Assembly: GCA_963730165.1 (NCBI GenBank)
Contig: CAVSQS010000008.1
Location: forward strand, 62,001-126,000
Direction of reading: 5' to 3'
Source of the DNA: DASSQJ01 sp963730165
GTDB lineage: Bacteria; Actinomycetota; Actinomycetes; Actinomycetales; Dermatophilaceae
DNA: 64,000 bases
In this document: piece by piece, positions 50,080-59,192 of the stretch
Numbering within the stretch: the stretch's first letter is position 1
Layout of the letters: each line of letters opens with the position of its first letter
The notes under the pieces: model-generated
The model's input: only the letters and a program-made list of their open reading frames with translations
The model's database searches: none
What the model was told of the DNA's origin: nothing
Position numbers and translations under genes: made by a program

Positions 50080-51207
50080 TCAGGGTCGGTAGCCGGTGGG
50101 CTCCTCGCCGAGGTCGACGATCGCGGCGACGGGGCCGCCTCCGTCGGGGCCCTGGTGCGCGGCCGAGACCGAGACGAACACCGCCGGGTCTCCCGTGACG
50201 GATGCCGTGACGCCGCCGACGGCCGCCTTGATCTGGCGGTGCCAGTGCACGTCGGAGTCGTCGAGCATCGCGTTGCGGCGCCCGTGCACCATCCCGTCCT
50301 GACTCGCCTCGCACTTGAGGAAGACGTTGACGAGCCGGCCGTCGATGTCGGAGGGGTGCGGTCGCTCGGGCAGGTCGAGCCCGGCGTCGCGGATCGCCGC
50401 CCAGATGCCGTCGGCGTCGAGGGCGTCGTCCATGACCGAGTGCCCGATGCGGTAGCGGCCGCCGACGCCGCGGGCGTTGCCGACGACGACGACCTGCGCG
50501 CGGTCGAGCTCGACACCGGAGGAGCACGAGGCGACCGAGGAGTACAGGCTCCGGTCGCGCAGGACGTCCTCGTCGCGCGGCATCCCGATCTCGCCGAGGG
50601 CGTAGGCGATCCCGAGCGCCGTCCCGCCGTTGGAGACGTCCATCGAGGTCAGCGTGTCCTCGGTGAAGACGTCGTGGCCCCGGCTCTTCGCGTCGCGGAT
50701 GGTGTCGATGGTGAGCAGCGGCGTCTTGGTCTGGACGTAGTGCACGTCGGCCGGGTCGGTGATGCCGGCGCGCTCCATCGCCACCTTCACCGCGTCGGCC
50801 ACCTTGGTGACCATCGCCTGCCGTCCGATGTCCTCGGGGAGCAGGGTGTCGCTCATCGCGAAGCCCACGGTCAGCCGGGGCTCGTCCGTCTGCTCGGTGC
50901 GGTCGGCAGCCACGGTCGCGAAGATCGTCGCGTGCGGGCTGATCACCCCGTCGGTACCGCCGGACCAGACGATCGGCACGTCCTTGACCCGCTCGGGGTC
51001 GGCGCCCTTGGCGACGAGCATCTCCCGGAAGGCGCGGTCGGCGATGATGCGGGTGTAGTCGTTGACCCCGCCGTTGCCCTCGGTCTTCCCGATGACGGCG
51101 ATGACGCGGTCGGCCTCCATGACCCCCGCGTCGATGAGCTTGCCGAGCTCTGAGGCGTCGGAGACGGTGTGCAGCGGGACCTTGCGGACCTCGATGGCGT
51201 CGGGCAT
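50080..51207 (-). CDS. Ring-opening amidohydrolase (barbiturase / cyanuric acid hydrolase family)
   Basis: A 375-residue enzyme of the AtzD/barbiturase fold (three repeated domains). All three Lys-Ser pairs are recognisable: Lys41 in VIGKTEGNG with Ser82 in WSGGTDG, Lys in VQTKTPLLT with Ser in ASCSSGVEL, and Lys in VFLKCEAS with Ser in VSVSAAHQGPDGGG. It hydrolyses an N-C(O) bond in a cyclic ureide such as barbiturate or cyanuric acid. Carbamate kinase upstream, and CoA-transferase/carboxyltransferase and hydantoinase genes beyond, favour a barbiturate- or other ureide-degradation route. It follows carbamate kinase by 28 nt with GAGAGGAACG as ribosome-binding site. The exact substrate is not fixed. 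Confidence 0.9.
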   Translation of the reverse strand: MPDAIEVRKVPLHTVSDASELGKLIDAGVMEADRVIAVIGKTEGNGGVNDYTRIIADRAFREMLVAKGADPERVKDVPIVWSGGTDGVISPHATIFATVAADRTEQTDEPRLTVGFAMSDTLLPEDIGRQAMVTKVADAVKVAMERAGITDPADVHYVQTKTPLLTIDTIRDAKSRGHDVFTEDTLTSMDVSNGGTALGIAYALGEIGMPRDEDVLRDRSLYSSVASCSSGVELDRAQVVVVGNARGVGGRYRIGHSVMDDALDADGIWAAIRDAGLDLPERPHPSDIDGRLVNVFLKCEASQDGMVHGRRNAMLDDSDVHWHRQIKAAVGGVTASVTGDPAVFVSVSAAHQGPDGGGPVAAIVDLGEEPTGYRP

Positions 51208-51235
51208 GGGGCGTTCCTCTCGTGGACGACCGGCG

Positions 51236-52180
51236 TCAGCCGGCAGGGTCGGGTTCGACGACGGTGCCGAAGCCGCCGTCGACCGCGTCGGTGATGTGGG
51301 TGAGCGAGGTGATGACGCCGCGGCGACCGCCGCCGGCGACGAAACGGGAGACGGCCTCGACCTTCGGCCCCATCGAGCCGGAGGCGAACTCGCCGGCGTC
51401 GGCGAGCTCGCGCAGCTCGGTGAGCGCGACGCGCCCGAGGTCGCGCTGCGCCGCGGTGCCGAACGAGACCGCGGCGTGGTCGACGTCGGTCGCGATGACG
51501 AGGACGTCGGCAGCCAGGGCCGCTGCGAGCAGGGCGGCGGTGAGGTCCTTGTCGATGACGGCCTCGATTCCCCGGAGGCGACCGTCCGGCTCGCGGACCA
51601 CCGGGATGCCCCCGCCGCCGGCCGCGACGACGACGTATCCGGCGTCGAGCAGCGTGCGTGCCGCACCGACATCGAGGACCTCGAGCGGTTCCGGCGAGGC
51701 CACGACCCGGCGCCATCCCTTCTCGCCGCGGTCCTCCCACACCTGCCCGTGGTCGATCATCCGCTGCGCCGTCGCGTGGTCGACATAGCGCCCGACCGGC
51801 TTCGTCGGGTGGGTGAAGCCGGGGTCGTCGAGGCTCACCCGGGTGCGGGTGACGAGGGCCGCGACCGGGCGGACGGCCCCGGTGGCGGCGAGGGCGGCGT
51901 CGAGGGCGTCGAGGATCGTCATCCCGAGCGTCCCCTGGGTCTGTGCGCCGCACCAGTCCAGGGGGACGGGCGGCACGACGTGTGCGGCGAGCTCGTTCTT
52001 GACGAGGAGGTTGCCGACCTGAGGCCCGTTGCCGTGGGTGATGACGAGGTCGTGGCCGGCGGTGACGAGCCGCGCGGCGTGCTCCATCGCCCCCGTGACC
52101 GCCGCGATCTGGGCCCCGGGGGTGGCGCTGCCGTCGGGACCGGTCATCGCGTTGCCGCCGAGGGCCAGCAGGACCCGCAT
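51236..52180 (-). CDS. arcC: Carbamate kinase
   Basis: A 314-residue amino-acid-kinase-fold enzyme making ATP and carbamate (then NH3 and CO2) from carbamoyl phosphate and ADP. Signatures are MRVLLALGGNAM, VITHGNGPQVGNLL, YVVVAAGGGGIPVV, EAVIDKDLTAALLA and the C-terminal FASGSMGPKVEAVSRFV. It is the first gene of a two-gene unit with the ring-opening amidohydrolase, not with arginine deiminase genes, so the carbamoyl phosphate probably comes from a ureido intermediate. A GTG two codons upstream (52186) is an alternative start. Its promoter carries the 18-bp motif shared with the hyuA promoter. Confidence 0.93.
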   Translation of the reverse strand: MRVLLALGGNAMTGPDGSATPGAQIAAVTGAMEHAARLVTAGHDLVITHGNGPQVGNLLVKNELAAHVVPPVPLDWCGAQTQGTLGMTILDALDAALAATGAVRPVAALVTRTRVSLDDPGFTHPTKPVGRYVDHATAQRMIDHGQVWEDRGEKGWRRVVASPEPLEVLDVGAARTLLDAGYVVVAAGGGGIPVVREPDGRLRGIEAVIDKDLTAALLAAALAADVLVIATDVDHAAVSFGTAAQRDLGRVALTELRELADAGEFASGSMGPKVEAVSRFVAGGGRRGVITSLTHITDAVDGGFGTVVEPDPAG

Positions 52181-52227
52181 CGTCACCTCGCTCCGACGTC
52201 GTCGCCGGGCCGGGTGCCCGGGATTCG

Positions 52228-52233
52228 ACCCTA
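52228..52233 (-). promoter_or_regulatory. -10 element of the carbamate kinase operon
   Basis: On the minus strand TAGGGT (52233-52228) fits TAnnnT. It gives a leader of about 40 nt before the arcC ATG and is exactly 20 nt from the near edge of the shared 18-bp motif. Confidence 0.6.
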
Positions 52234-52252
52234 GGCAGCGGGCGGCGGCGCC

Positions 52253-52270
52253 GCGTTGTCAGGTTCTGCC
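52253..52270. promoter_or_regulatory. Shared 18-bp regulatory motif (arcC copy)
   Basis: GCGTTGTCAGGTTCTGCC is 16/18 identical to a motif before hyuA, in the same orientation, and at the same distance from the -10. Its centre falls near -40 relative to the expected transcript start, the class II activator position. In this copy GCGTTG is also mirrored by CAACGC at 52271-52276. Confidence 0.65.
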
Positions 52271-52334
52271 CAACGCGGGGCGGTTGCTTGGCACTGCCGG
52301 ACCTCCGGGGGGACCCGTGCGCTCCGCTGCGCGC

Positions 52335-53825
52335 TCAGAGGGCGCGCCAGCGGGCCTGCCGGGCGGCCCGGCGGGTGGCGCCGTCCATCCGGGCCAGGTC
52401 GGCGAGCTCGTGCCGGACGGTCTGGGCGATCCGGCGGCAGAACGCCTCCGGCTCGTCGGCGGCATCGGGGTGCTCGGCGACGACCCGGTCGACGATGCCG
52501 GCGGCGAGCAGGTCGACCGACCGGACCTGCTGCTGCTCGGCGAGCTCCGGCGCCCGATCCGCGGTGCGGTGGAGGATGGCGGAGGCGCCCTCGGGCGGCA
52601 GGGGGGAGAGCCACGAGTGCTGGGCGGAGACCACCCGGTCGGCCGGCATGAGGGCGAGCGCACCGCCGCCGGTTCCCTGGCCCAGCAGCACGCAGACCGT
52701 CGGCACCGGCAGCGTCACGAGCTCGGCGAGCGACCGGGCGATCTCGCCGGCCAGCCCGCCCTCCTCCGCCTGCTTGGACAACGCCGCACCCGCGGTGTCG
52801 ATGACCGAGACGAGGGGGAGGTCCAGCTCGGTCGCGAGCCGCATGCCGCGGCGGGCGACGCGCAGCCCCGAGGGGCCGAGCGGCGCCTCGAGCAGGTCGG
52901 CCCGCCGATCCTGCCCGAGGACGACGCACGTCGAGCCGTCGAACCGGGCGAGGGCGAGGAACAGGCTCCGGTCCCACTCGCCCGCGCCGGTGCCGAAGAG
53001 CGGGAGCACGTCGGTCGCCCCGAGCTTGAGGAGGGCGCGCACCCCCGGGCGTCCGGGGCGGCGCGAGCGGGTCACCGACTCCCACGCGGGCAGGTCCGGG
53101 AGCGGTTCGCGGGGCACCTCGGGCACCGGGTCGACCGAGCGCTGGGTCGCGACGAGGTCGAGGAAGCGGGCGGCGATCTCGGGCAGCGCCTCGACGGGCA
53201 GCACGGCGTCGAGCAGGCCGTGGGCGTAGAGGTTCTCGGCGACCTGGACACCCTCCGGGAAGGGCTCGCCGTAGAGCGCCTCGTAGACGCGGGCACCGAG
53301 GAAGCCGATGGTGGCTCCGGGCTCGGCCACCGTGACGTGACCGAGGGAGCCCCAGGAGGCGAGCACGCCGCCGGTCGTCGGGTGCCGGAGGTAGGTGATG
53401 TACGGGAGCCGGGCCGCCTTGAACGCGGCGAGCGCCCCGGAGATCTTCACCATGGTGACGAAGGCCGGGGTCCCCTCCTGCATCCGCGTCCCGCCCGAGG
53501 ACGGCGCCGCGAAGAGGGGGAGGCGTTCCCGGGTGGCGCGCTCGACCGCCAGGGTGACGCGCTCGGCCGAGGTGCGGCCGATCGAGCCCGCGAGGAAGCG
53601 GAACTCACCGACGACGACGGCGACGCGGTGGCCGTGGATGCGGCCCTCGCCGGTCACGACCGACTCGTCGGTCCCGGCTCGCTCTCCGGCTGCCCGGAGC
53701 TCGGCCGCGTAGGCGCTGCCGGCGGGGGCCACCGCCAGCGGCGGGCCGTCCCAGGAGACGAAGCTGTCCGGGTCGAGCACCGCAGCCAGCAGCTCATCCG
53801 CCCCTGGCCGGTGCGGTGTCGTCAT
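52335..53825 (-). CDS. Fused carboxyltransferase (AccD-AccA type), acetyl-CoA carboxylase or malonyl decarboxylase-like
   Basis: A 496-residue crotonase-superfamily protein with two carboxyltransferase halves. The N-terminal beta-like half has VVTGEGRIHGHRVAVVVGEF, PLFAAPSSGGTRMQEGTPAF, LPYITYLRHPTTGGVLASWG. The alpha-like half has PLVSVIDTAGAALSKQAEEG, VCVLLGQGTGGGALALMPAD, and SPLPPEGASAILHR. No Cys4 zinc finger is present at the N-terminus. No biotin carboxylase or biotin carrier gene lies near. It could be an acetyl-CoA carboxylase subunit, or by analogy to MdcD/MdcE a malonyl-thioester decarboxylase acting after ring cleavage. Its ATG overlaps the CaiB stop (ATGA). Confidence 0.82.
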   Translation of the reverse strand: MTTPHRPGADELLAAVLDPDSFVSWDGPPLAVAPAGSAYAAELRAAGERAGTDESVVTGEGRIHGHRVAVVVGEFRFLAGSIGRTSAERVTLAVERATRERLPLFAAPSSGGTRMQEGTPAFVTMVKISGALAAFKAARLPYITYLRHPTTGGVLASWGSLGHVTVAEPGATIGFLGARVYEALYGEPFPEGVQVAENLYAHGLLDAVLPVEALPEIAARFLDLVATQRSVDPVPEVPREPLPDLPAWESVTRSRRPGRPGVRALLKLGATDVLPLFGTGAGEWDRSLFLALARFDGSTCVVLGQDRRADLLEAPLGPSGLRVARRGMRLATELDLPLVSVIDTAGAALSKQAEEGGLAGEIARSLAELVTLPVPTVCVLLGQGTGGGALALMPADRVVSAQHSWLSPLPPEGASAILHRTADRAPELAEQQQVRSVDLLAAGIVDRVVAEHPDAADEPEAFCRRIAQTVRHELADLARMDGATRRAARQARWRAL

Positions 53826-55048
53826 CGGTCCGGACCCTCGGTCGGCGGGCCGGTCGGGCCGGCGCCCTCGGCGTCGCGCGCGTCGAGGTCGTCGAGCCAC
53901 GCGAGGACGCTCTCGGTGTGCTCCCCGAGGAGCGGGGGGTGGACGTGGTGGTCCCGGCCGCCCGCGTGGACGTTGTCGTCGAGCCGCAGCGGCGGCCCCG
54001 GGATCTCGACGGTGCCGAGCAGGGGGTGCTCGACGTCGACGACGAGGCCCTGGCTGCGCGTCTGGTCCCACGTGTAGACGCGGTCCAGCGTGCGCACCTC
54101 CCCCGCGGGGATCCCGAGCCCGGCAAGTCGCGGCAGCAGCTCGGCGAGGGGGATGTCGGCGAACGCCGCGTCGACCGCGGCGACGACGGCATCCCGGTTC
54201 TCCACCCGCTCACGGTTCGTCGCGAACCCCCTCGCCTCGGCGCCGAGGCCGAACCCGGTGGCGAGACGTCGCCACAGGGCCTCGCTGCCGCATGCGAGCT
54301 GGATCATCCCGTCGGCGCACGTGAACAGCCCGTACGGGCAGATCGCGGGGTGGTGGTTGCCGGCCGCGTGTCCCACCTCGCCGGCGACGGTGTAGCGGGT
54401 CCCCTGGAAGGCGTGGACCCCGACGATCGAGGCGAGGAGGGACGTGCGCACGACGCGGCCGCGACCGGTCCGGTTCCGCTCGTGCAGCGCGGCGACGACG
54501 CCGTACGCGCCGTACATCCCGGCGAGGAGGTCGGCGATCGGCACCCCCACCCGCTGCGGATGGTCGGGGTCGGGTCCGGTCAGGGACATCAGCCCGCCCT
54601 CGCCCTGGGCGATCTGGTCGTACCCGGCCCGGCCGCCCTCGGGGCCGTCGTGCCCGAACCCGCTGATCGACAGCACGACGAGCCCCGGGTTCAGCGCGTG
54701 CAGCCGTTCGACGGTGAAGCCGAGACGGTCGAGCACGCCCGGTCGGAAGTTCTCGAGCAGGACGTCGGCACGGCGCACCAGCCGCTCGAGGGTCTCCCGC
54801 CCCTGCTCGCTCTTGAGGTCGAGCGCGACCGACTCCTTGTTGCGGTTGCACGAGAGGAAGTACGTCGAGACGGGCTGGTCCTCGGGCCCGACGAACGGCG
54901 GGCCCCAGCCCCGGGACTCGTCGCCGCCGTGCGGGCTCTCCACCTTGATGACGCGGGCCCCCATGTCGCCGAGCATCATCCCGCAGTGCGGCCCGGCGAG
55001 GGCGCGGGTCAGGTCGATGACGACGACGTCGTCGAGGGGTCCGCTCAC
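53822..55048 (-). CDS. CaiB/BaiF-family (type III) CoA-transferase
   Basis: A 408-residue CoA-transferase moving CoA between carboxylic acids. It starts VVVIDLTRALAGPHCGMMLG with DMGARVIKVESPHGGDESRG, then LDLKSEQGRETLERLVRRAD, the conserved region SGFGHDGPEGGRAGYDQIAQ, and FQGTRYTVAGEVGHAAGNHH. The catalytic Asp expected near residue 170 is likely the Asp in MSLTGPDPDHP or the nearby IADLLAGMYGA. AGGAG precedes the GTG at 55048. It sits between hyuB and the carboxyltransferase and could activate the acid (for example malonate) released from the ring. Confidence 0.9.
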   Translation of the reverse strand: MSGPLDDVVVIDLTRALAGPHCGMMLGDMGARVIKVESPHGGDESRGWGPPFVGPEDQPVSTYFLSCNRNKESVALDLKSEQGRETLERLVRRADVLLENFRPGVLDRLGFTVERLHALNPGLVVLSISGFGHDGPEGGRAGYDQIAQGEGGLMSLTGPDPDHPQRVGVPIADLLAGMYGAYGVVAALHERNRTGRGRVVRTSLLASIVGVHAFQGTRYTVAGEVGHAAGNHHPAICPYGLFTCADGMIQLACGSEALWRRLATGFGLGAEARGFATNRERVENRDAVVAAVDAAFADIPLAELLPRLAGLGIPAGEVRTLDRVYTWDQTRSQGLVVDVEHPLLGTVEIPGPPLRLDDNVHAGGRDHHVHPPLLGEHTESVLAWLDDLDARDAEGAGPTGPPTEGPDR

Positions 55049-55091
55049 GGTGTTCTCCTGGTGACGGCGGTGCGTGACAACCTATCCGGGG

Positions 55092-57068
55092 TCAGAGCCA
55101 GTCGACGTCGGCCGCGGTCACCCCGCCGGAGAGACGGGCGTAGCCGGGGCCCCGGTCGAAGAACGGCTGCTCGCCCCGGGCTGCGCGGCGCTCGGCGCGG
55201 AGCGCGTCCGACGCGGCCTCGTCGACGGCCGGTTCGTCCCTGGTCCCGGAGGCGACGACGCCGTAGTCGCGCCGGGCGCCCTCGAACGAGACCTTGCCCC
55301 ACCGGAGGTCCCGCTCGACCTCCTCGTACGGGCGCTCGAGGGGGTCGCCCCAGCCGCCACCGCCCGTCGTGCGGATCCGGATGACCTGTCCGGCCCGCAC
55401 GGGCTCGGCGTCGGCAAGGGCGTCGACGACGCGCTCCTCCGGACCGCCCACGTCGATGGTGACCTCGAAGGGGCGCCCGGCCCTCCCGCCCCTGACCCCC
55501 CAGCACGCGAGGATCGACCGGTCGGCGATCGACATGAAGTGGGCGTCCCGCAGCATCCGGATGTGCTTCTCGTAGCCGAGGCCCCCGCGGTACCGGCCGG
55601 GTCCGCCCGAGTCCACGGCCAGGCCGAGCCGCTCGACACGGAACGGGAAGCGTGACTCGGTGAACTCCGTCGGGAGGTTTCGGGAGTCGGGTACGACGTG
55701 GATGGTGTCCTCACCGTCGGCGTAGTACCTCCCTCCGGAGCCGCCGCCGAGCACCTCCCGCATGAGGTAGTCGTTGCCGTCCCGGTCCTTGCCGTAGACG
55801 CCGGTGTAGCGGATCGTCTCCTGGTCGGCCGGCATCCGGCCGTCCACGGCCTTGGCGACCGCCCCGGCGAGGACGCCCAGCAGTCGGAGGATGACGAAGG
55901 TCCGCGCGTTCGTCGGGGCCGGGTAGACCGGAGTCAGGAGGGTGCCCTTCTCGGGGAAGCGCATCTCGATGAGGGGGACGACCCCCTCGTTGACGTCGAG
56001 CTCGGCCATCCGCTCCGGGGTGTCGGCGAGGTTGCGGAGGATGGGCGCGAGCCACTTGACGAGGAAGTTGCCGCCCGCGTAGTCACCGCAGTGGTTGATC
56101 GGGCCCTTGGCCTGCGGGCTGGTCCCCGTGAAGTCGACGACCAGCCGGGGCCCGCCGTCGCCGGGGCCGGGGCCGCCGGTCGAGGTCTTCGTCAGGGTGA
56201 TCCGTTGGGTGTGCAGCCGGGGCTCGTCGACGCCGTCGTGCTCCGCATAGTCCTCCCAGACGTAGGTGCCGTCGGGGATCTTGTCGAGCACCTCGCGGCG
56301 GTAGGTCTCCGTCGTCGCGTCGAGGATCGCGTCGAAGGCGGCCTCGACGGTGTCCCGGCCGTAGCGCGTGAAGAGCTCGCCGAGCCTGCGGGCCCCCATG
56401 AGGCACGCCGAGCACTCCGCGTCGAGGTCTGCGGCGAGGCTGTCCGGCATCCGGCTGTTGCGCGTCATGATGCGCAGCGCCGCCTTGTTGGGGACGCCCC
56501 TGTCCCACAGCTTGATCGGTGGTACCGAGAGGCCCTCCTCGAAGACCGTCCGGGCGTTGCTCGGCATCGACCCGGGCACCGCCCCGCCGATGTCGTCGTG
56601 GTGGCCGAAGGCCTGGACGAAGGCGACGACCTCGCCCTCGTGGAACACCGGGACGGTGACGCACAGGTCGGGGAGGTGGCCGATGCCGCCCTCCGACTCG
56701 TAGACGTCGTTGTGGAAGAAGACGTCTCCCTCCTGCATCTGCGCGAGCGGGAAGTCGCGGGCGATCGGGTGGACGAGCGCGGAGTACGAGCGACCCGTGA
56801 GCTTGCGCAGCCGGCGGTCGTGGATGCCGGCGCGGAAGTCGTGGGCGTCGCGGATCATGGGGGAGCGGGAGGTGCGCGCGATCGCGGTCTCGACCTCCAT
56901 CTCGACGCTGGCCAGGGTCCCCTGGACGATCTCGACGAGCACGGGGTCGACCTGCGTGCCCTCCGGGGTGAGGCGGCCGCCGTGCTCGTAGGGCGTCGGC
57001 AGCCCGGCCGGGTTGACCGGCGGCGAGGCGAGGTAGCCCTCGAGGTCGGTGAACGGGTCGGGCGTCAT
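55092..57068 (-). CDS. hyuB: Hydantoinase B / oxoprolinase-family subunit
   Basis: A 658-residue HyuB-type subunit. Characteristic segments are DPVLVEIVQGTLASVEMEVE, TAIARTSRSPMIRDAHDFRA, GDVFFHNDVYESEGGIGHLP, VQAFGHHDDIGGAVPGSMPS, FTGTSPQAKGPINHC, and RYRGGLGYEKHIRML. With HyuA it forms an ATP-dependent amide-ring hydrolase or a carboxylase (families include N-methylhydantoinase, 5-oxoprolinase and acetone/acetophenone carboxylase). ATGA overlap with hyuA. Substrate cannot be assigned, but the context is cyclic-ureide or N-heterocycle breakdown. Confidence 0.92.
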   Translation of the reverse strand: MTPDPFTDLEGYLASPPVNPAGLPTPYEHGGRLTPEGTQVDPVLVEIVQGTLASVEMEVETAIARTSRSPMIRDAHDFRAGIHDRRLRKLTGRSYSALVHPIARDFPLAQMQEGDVFFHNDVYESEGGIGHLPDLCVTVPVFHEGEVVAFVQAFGHHDDIGGAVPGSMPSNARTVFEEGLSVPPIKLWDRGVPNKAALRIMTRNSRMPDSLAADLDAECSACLMGARRLGELFTRYGRDTVEAAFDAILDATTETYRREVLDKIPDGTYVWEDYAEHDGVDEPRLHTQRITLTKTSTGGPGPGDGGPRLVVDFTGTSPQAKGPINHCGDYAGGNFLVKWLAPILRNLADTPERMAELDVNEGVVPLIEMRFPEKGTLLTPVYPAPTNARTFVILRLLGVLAGAVAKAVDGRMPADQETIRYTGVYGKDRDGNDYLMREVLGGGSGGRYYADGEDTIHVVPDSRNLPTEFTESRFPFRVERLGLAVDSGGPGRYRGGLGYEKHIRMLRDAHFMSIADRSILACWGVRGGRAGRPFEVTIDVGGPEERVVDALADAEPVRAGQVIRIRTTGGGGWGDPLERPYEEVERDLRWGKVSFEGARRDYGVVASGTRDEPAVDEAASDALRAERRAARGEQPFFDRGPGYARLSGGVTAADVDWL

Positions 57069-59185
57069 CGCGCCTCCTCCTTCGTGACGACGAGGTTGCC
57101 CCACCTGTCGACGCGCAGCGCGAAGCCCGGGTGCACGGGGACGGTCGAGCCGAACTCCTCGACGACGGCCGGACCGCTGAAGCCGTCCCCGGCGCGCAGG
57201 TCGGGGCGCCAGAGCACCGGGGTCGGGACGTACCCGTCGTCGGGGTCGAAGCACACCGCACGGACCGACCGCTGCCCGGGCAGCCCCTCCCGGTCACCGA
57301 TCGACGCTTTCGTCGATCGGTGACCGCGCGGGGGGATGGGCCGGAGCTCGGGGCGGGTGATCGGCCCGATGCCGGTGACCCGCAGGTTGACCCACTCGAC
57401 CTGTTGACGCGGCTCGGCGCGGAAGTCGTAGCCGTAGAGCCGGCGGTGCTCGTCGTGGAAGCGCGCGGCGACCTCCTCGGCCCAGGCCCGGTCGACCGGT
57501 CCGGGCCCGGCGGGCACGCGTACCTCGTAGGCCTGCCCGAAGTAGCGCAGGTCGGCGGTTCGGACGAACTGGTGCTGCTCGGTGGGGAAGCCCTCGGCGT
57601 CGAGGGCGGCGCCCGCGCGGGCGGTGAGGGCGTCGAGGATGCCCTCGACGGCGGCGAGGTCGAGCGCCGCGTGCCGGGAGACGTGGGTCTGCACGTAGTC
57701 GTTGCGCACGTCGACGGTGAGCAGGCCGAAGGCGCTGAGGTTGCCCGGGTTCTGCGGCACGACCACCCCGGCGAGGTCGAGGATGTCGACGAGCCGGCAG
57801 GCGAGGAGCGACCCCGAGCCACCGAAGGTGGTGAGCACGAAGTCGCGGACGTCGAGCCCGCGCTTCACCGACACCTGGCGCAGCGCGTTCGCCTGGTTCC
57901 ACGCGGAGATCTCGAGGACACCGGCGGCGCAGTGCTCGAGGTCGAGGCCGAGTCGCGCCGCGAGCCCCAGGAGGCCGGTGCGGGCCGCCTCGGCGTCGAG
58001 CGGGATCTCGCCGCCCAGCAGGTGCGGGGGGATGCGGCCGAGGACGAGGTGGGCGTCGGTGATCGTCGGCTCGGTGCCTCCCTGTCCGTAGCAGAGCGGG
58101 CCCGGGTCCGCGCCCGCCGACTGCGGCCCGACCTTGAGCGTGCCCTCCGGGGAGACCCAGGCGATCGAGCCGCCCCCGGCCCCCACCGTGACCACGTCGA
58201 TCATCGGGATCTTGCTCGGGTAGGCCCCGACCGACCCCTCGGTCGTCAGCGTCGGCTCACCCCCGAGGACCACCGACACGTCGGTGGAGGTGCCACCCCC
58301 GTCGCAGGTGAGCACCCGGTCGAAGCCGGCCAGCTCGGCGACGAGCGCCGCCCCGAGGGCCCCGGCCGCAGGCCCGGAGAGGACGGTGGTGATCGGCTGG
58401 TGCACGACCTCGTCGGCCGAGAGCACGCCACCGTTGGACTTCATGACGTAGAACGGCACCGGCCGCCCGCCGGTGAACCCGTCGAGCCGCTCGTGGATGT
58501 TCGCGACGTACCGTCCGACGTTCGGCTTCACGGCGGCGTCGACGAGCGTCGTCATGGCGCGCTCGTACTCCCGGTACTCGCGCAGTACCTCGCTGCTGAT
58601 CGACACGACGGCCTCGGGGTGCTCTCGTCGGAGCACCTCGCGCATCGCGAGCTCGTGGGCGTCGTTGGCGTAGGCGTGGAGGAAGCAGACCCCGATCGTC
58701 GTGATGCCGTGGTCGCGGAACCAGCGCGCCGCCGCGACGGCATCCTCCTCGGAGAACGGCCGGACCTGCGCGCCGGTGACGTCGAGGCGCCCGCCGACGG
58801 TGCGCACGGCGTCGGCGGGGACGATGCGCGGCGGCTTGACCCAGAAGTAGGAGTTGCCGTAACCGTCGGGCACCGCCTGGCGCGCGATCTCGAGCATGAA
58901 CTCGTAGCCCTCGGTCGTGATGAACCCGAGCCGCTCCACCTTGCCCTCGAGGAGCTTGTTGGTCGCGACGGTCGTCCCGTGGCAGACGGCCGTGAGGTCC
59001 GCGCCCTGCGCGTCCATGGCCTCGAGGATCCGCTCGATGCCCGCGATGAACCCGTCGGCGGGGTTCGCGGGCGTGCTCGGGGTCTTCGTCGTGACGAGCT
59101 CGCCGGTGTCCTCGTCGACCGCCACGACGTCGGTGAACGTGCCGCCGGTGTCGATCCCGACCCGGATCCGTCGCTGCCTCGCCAT
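57065..59185 (-). CDS. hyuA: Hydantoinase A / oxoprolinase-family subunit (ATPase)
   Basis: A 706-residue HyuA-type subunit with an actin/ASKHA ATPase fold. The phosphate-1 loop is RVGIDTGGTFTDVVAVDED. Others are VCHGTTVATNKLLEGKVERL, YVMKSNGGVLSADEV, LSGPAAGALGAALVAELAGF, VLTCDGGGTSTDVSVVLGGE and GAGGGSIAWVSPEGTLKVGP, as expected. It forms the ATP-driven half of the HyuAB complex. The ATG has no ribosome-binding site and lies 7 nt after TTGGAT (59198-59193), so the gene is probably leaderless. It heads the operon hyuA-hyuB-caiB-carboxyltransferase. Confidence 0.93.
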   Translation of the reverse strand: MARQRRIRVGIDTGGTFTDVVAVDEDTGELVTTKTPSTPANPADGFIAGIERILEAMDAQGADLTAVCHGTTVATNKLLEGKVERLGFITTEGYEFMLEIARQAVPDGYGNSYFWVKPPRIVPADAVRTVGGRLDVTGAQVRPFSEEDAVAAARWFRDHGITTIGVCFLHAYANDAHELAMREVLRREHPEAVVSISSEVLREYREYERAMTTLVDAAVKPNVGRYVANIHERLDGFTGGRPVPFYVMKSNGGVLSADEVVHQPITTVLSGPAAGALGAALVAELAGFDRVLTCDGGGTSTDVSVVLGGEPTLTTEGSVGAYPSKIPMIDVVTVGAGGGSIAWVSPEGTLKVGPQSAGADPGPLCYGQGGTEPTITDAHLVLGRIPPHLLGGEIPLDAEAARTGLLGLAARLGLDLEHCAAGVLEISAWNQANALRQVSVKRGLDVRDFVLTTFGGSGSLLACRLVDILDLAGVVVPQNPGNLSAFGLLTVDVRNDYVQTHVSRHAALDLAAVEGILDALTARAGAALDAEGFPTEQHQFVRTADLRYFGQAYEVRVPAGPGPVDRAWAEEVAARFHDEHRRLYGYDFRAEPRQQVEWVNLRVTGIGPITRPELRPIPPRGHRSTKASIGDREGLPGQRSVRAVCFDPDDGYVPTPVLWRPDLRAGDGFSGPAVVEEFGSTVPVHPGFALRVDRWGNLVVTKEEAR

Positions 59186-59192
59186 GGGGTCG

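Noticed and set aside
50080..52180. Arginine deiminase pathway
   Set aside because: Only carbamate kinase is present; there is no arcA or ornithine carbamoyltransferase gene, and its partner is a ring-opening amidohydrolase.
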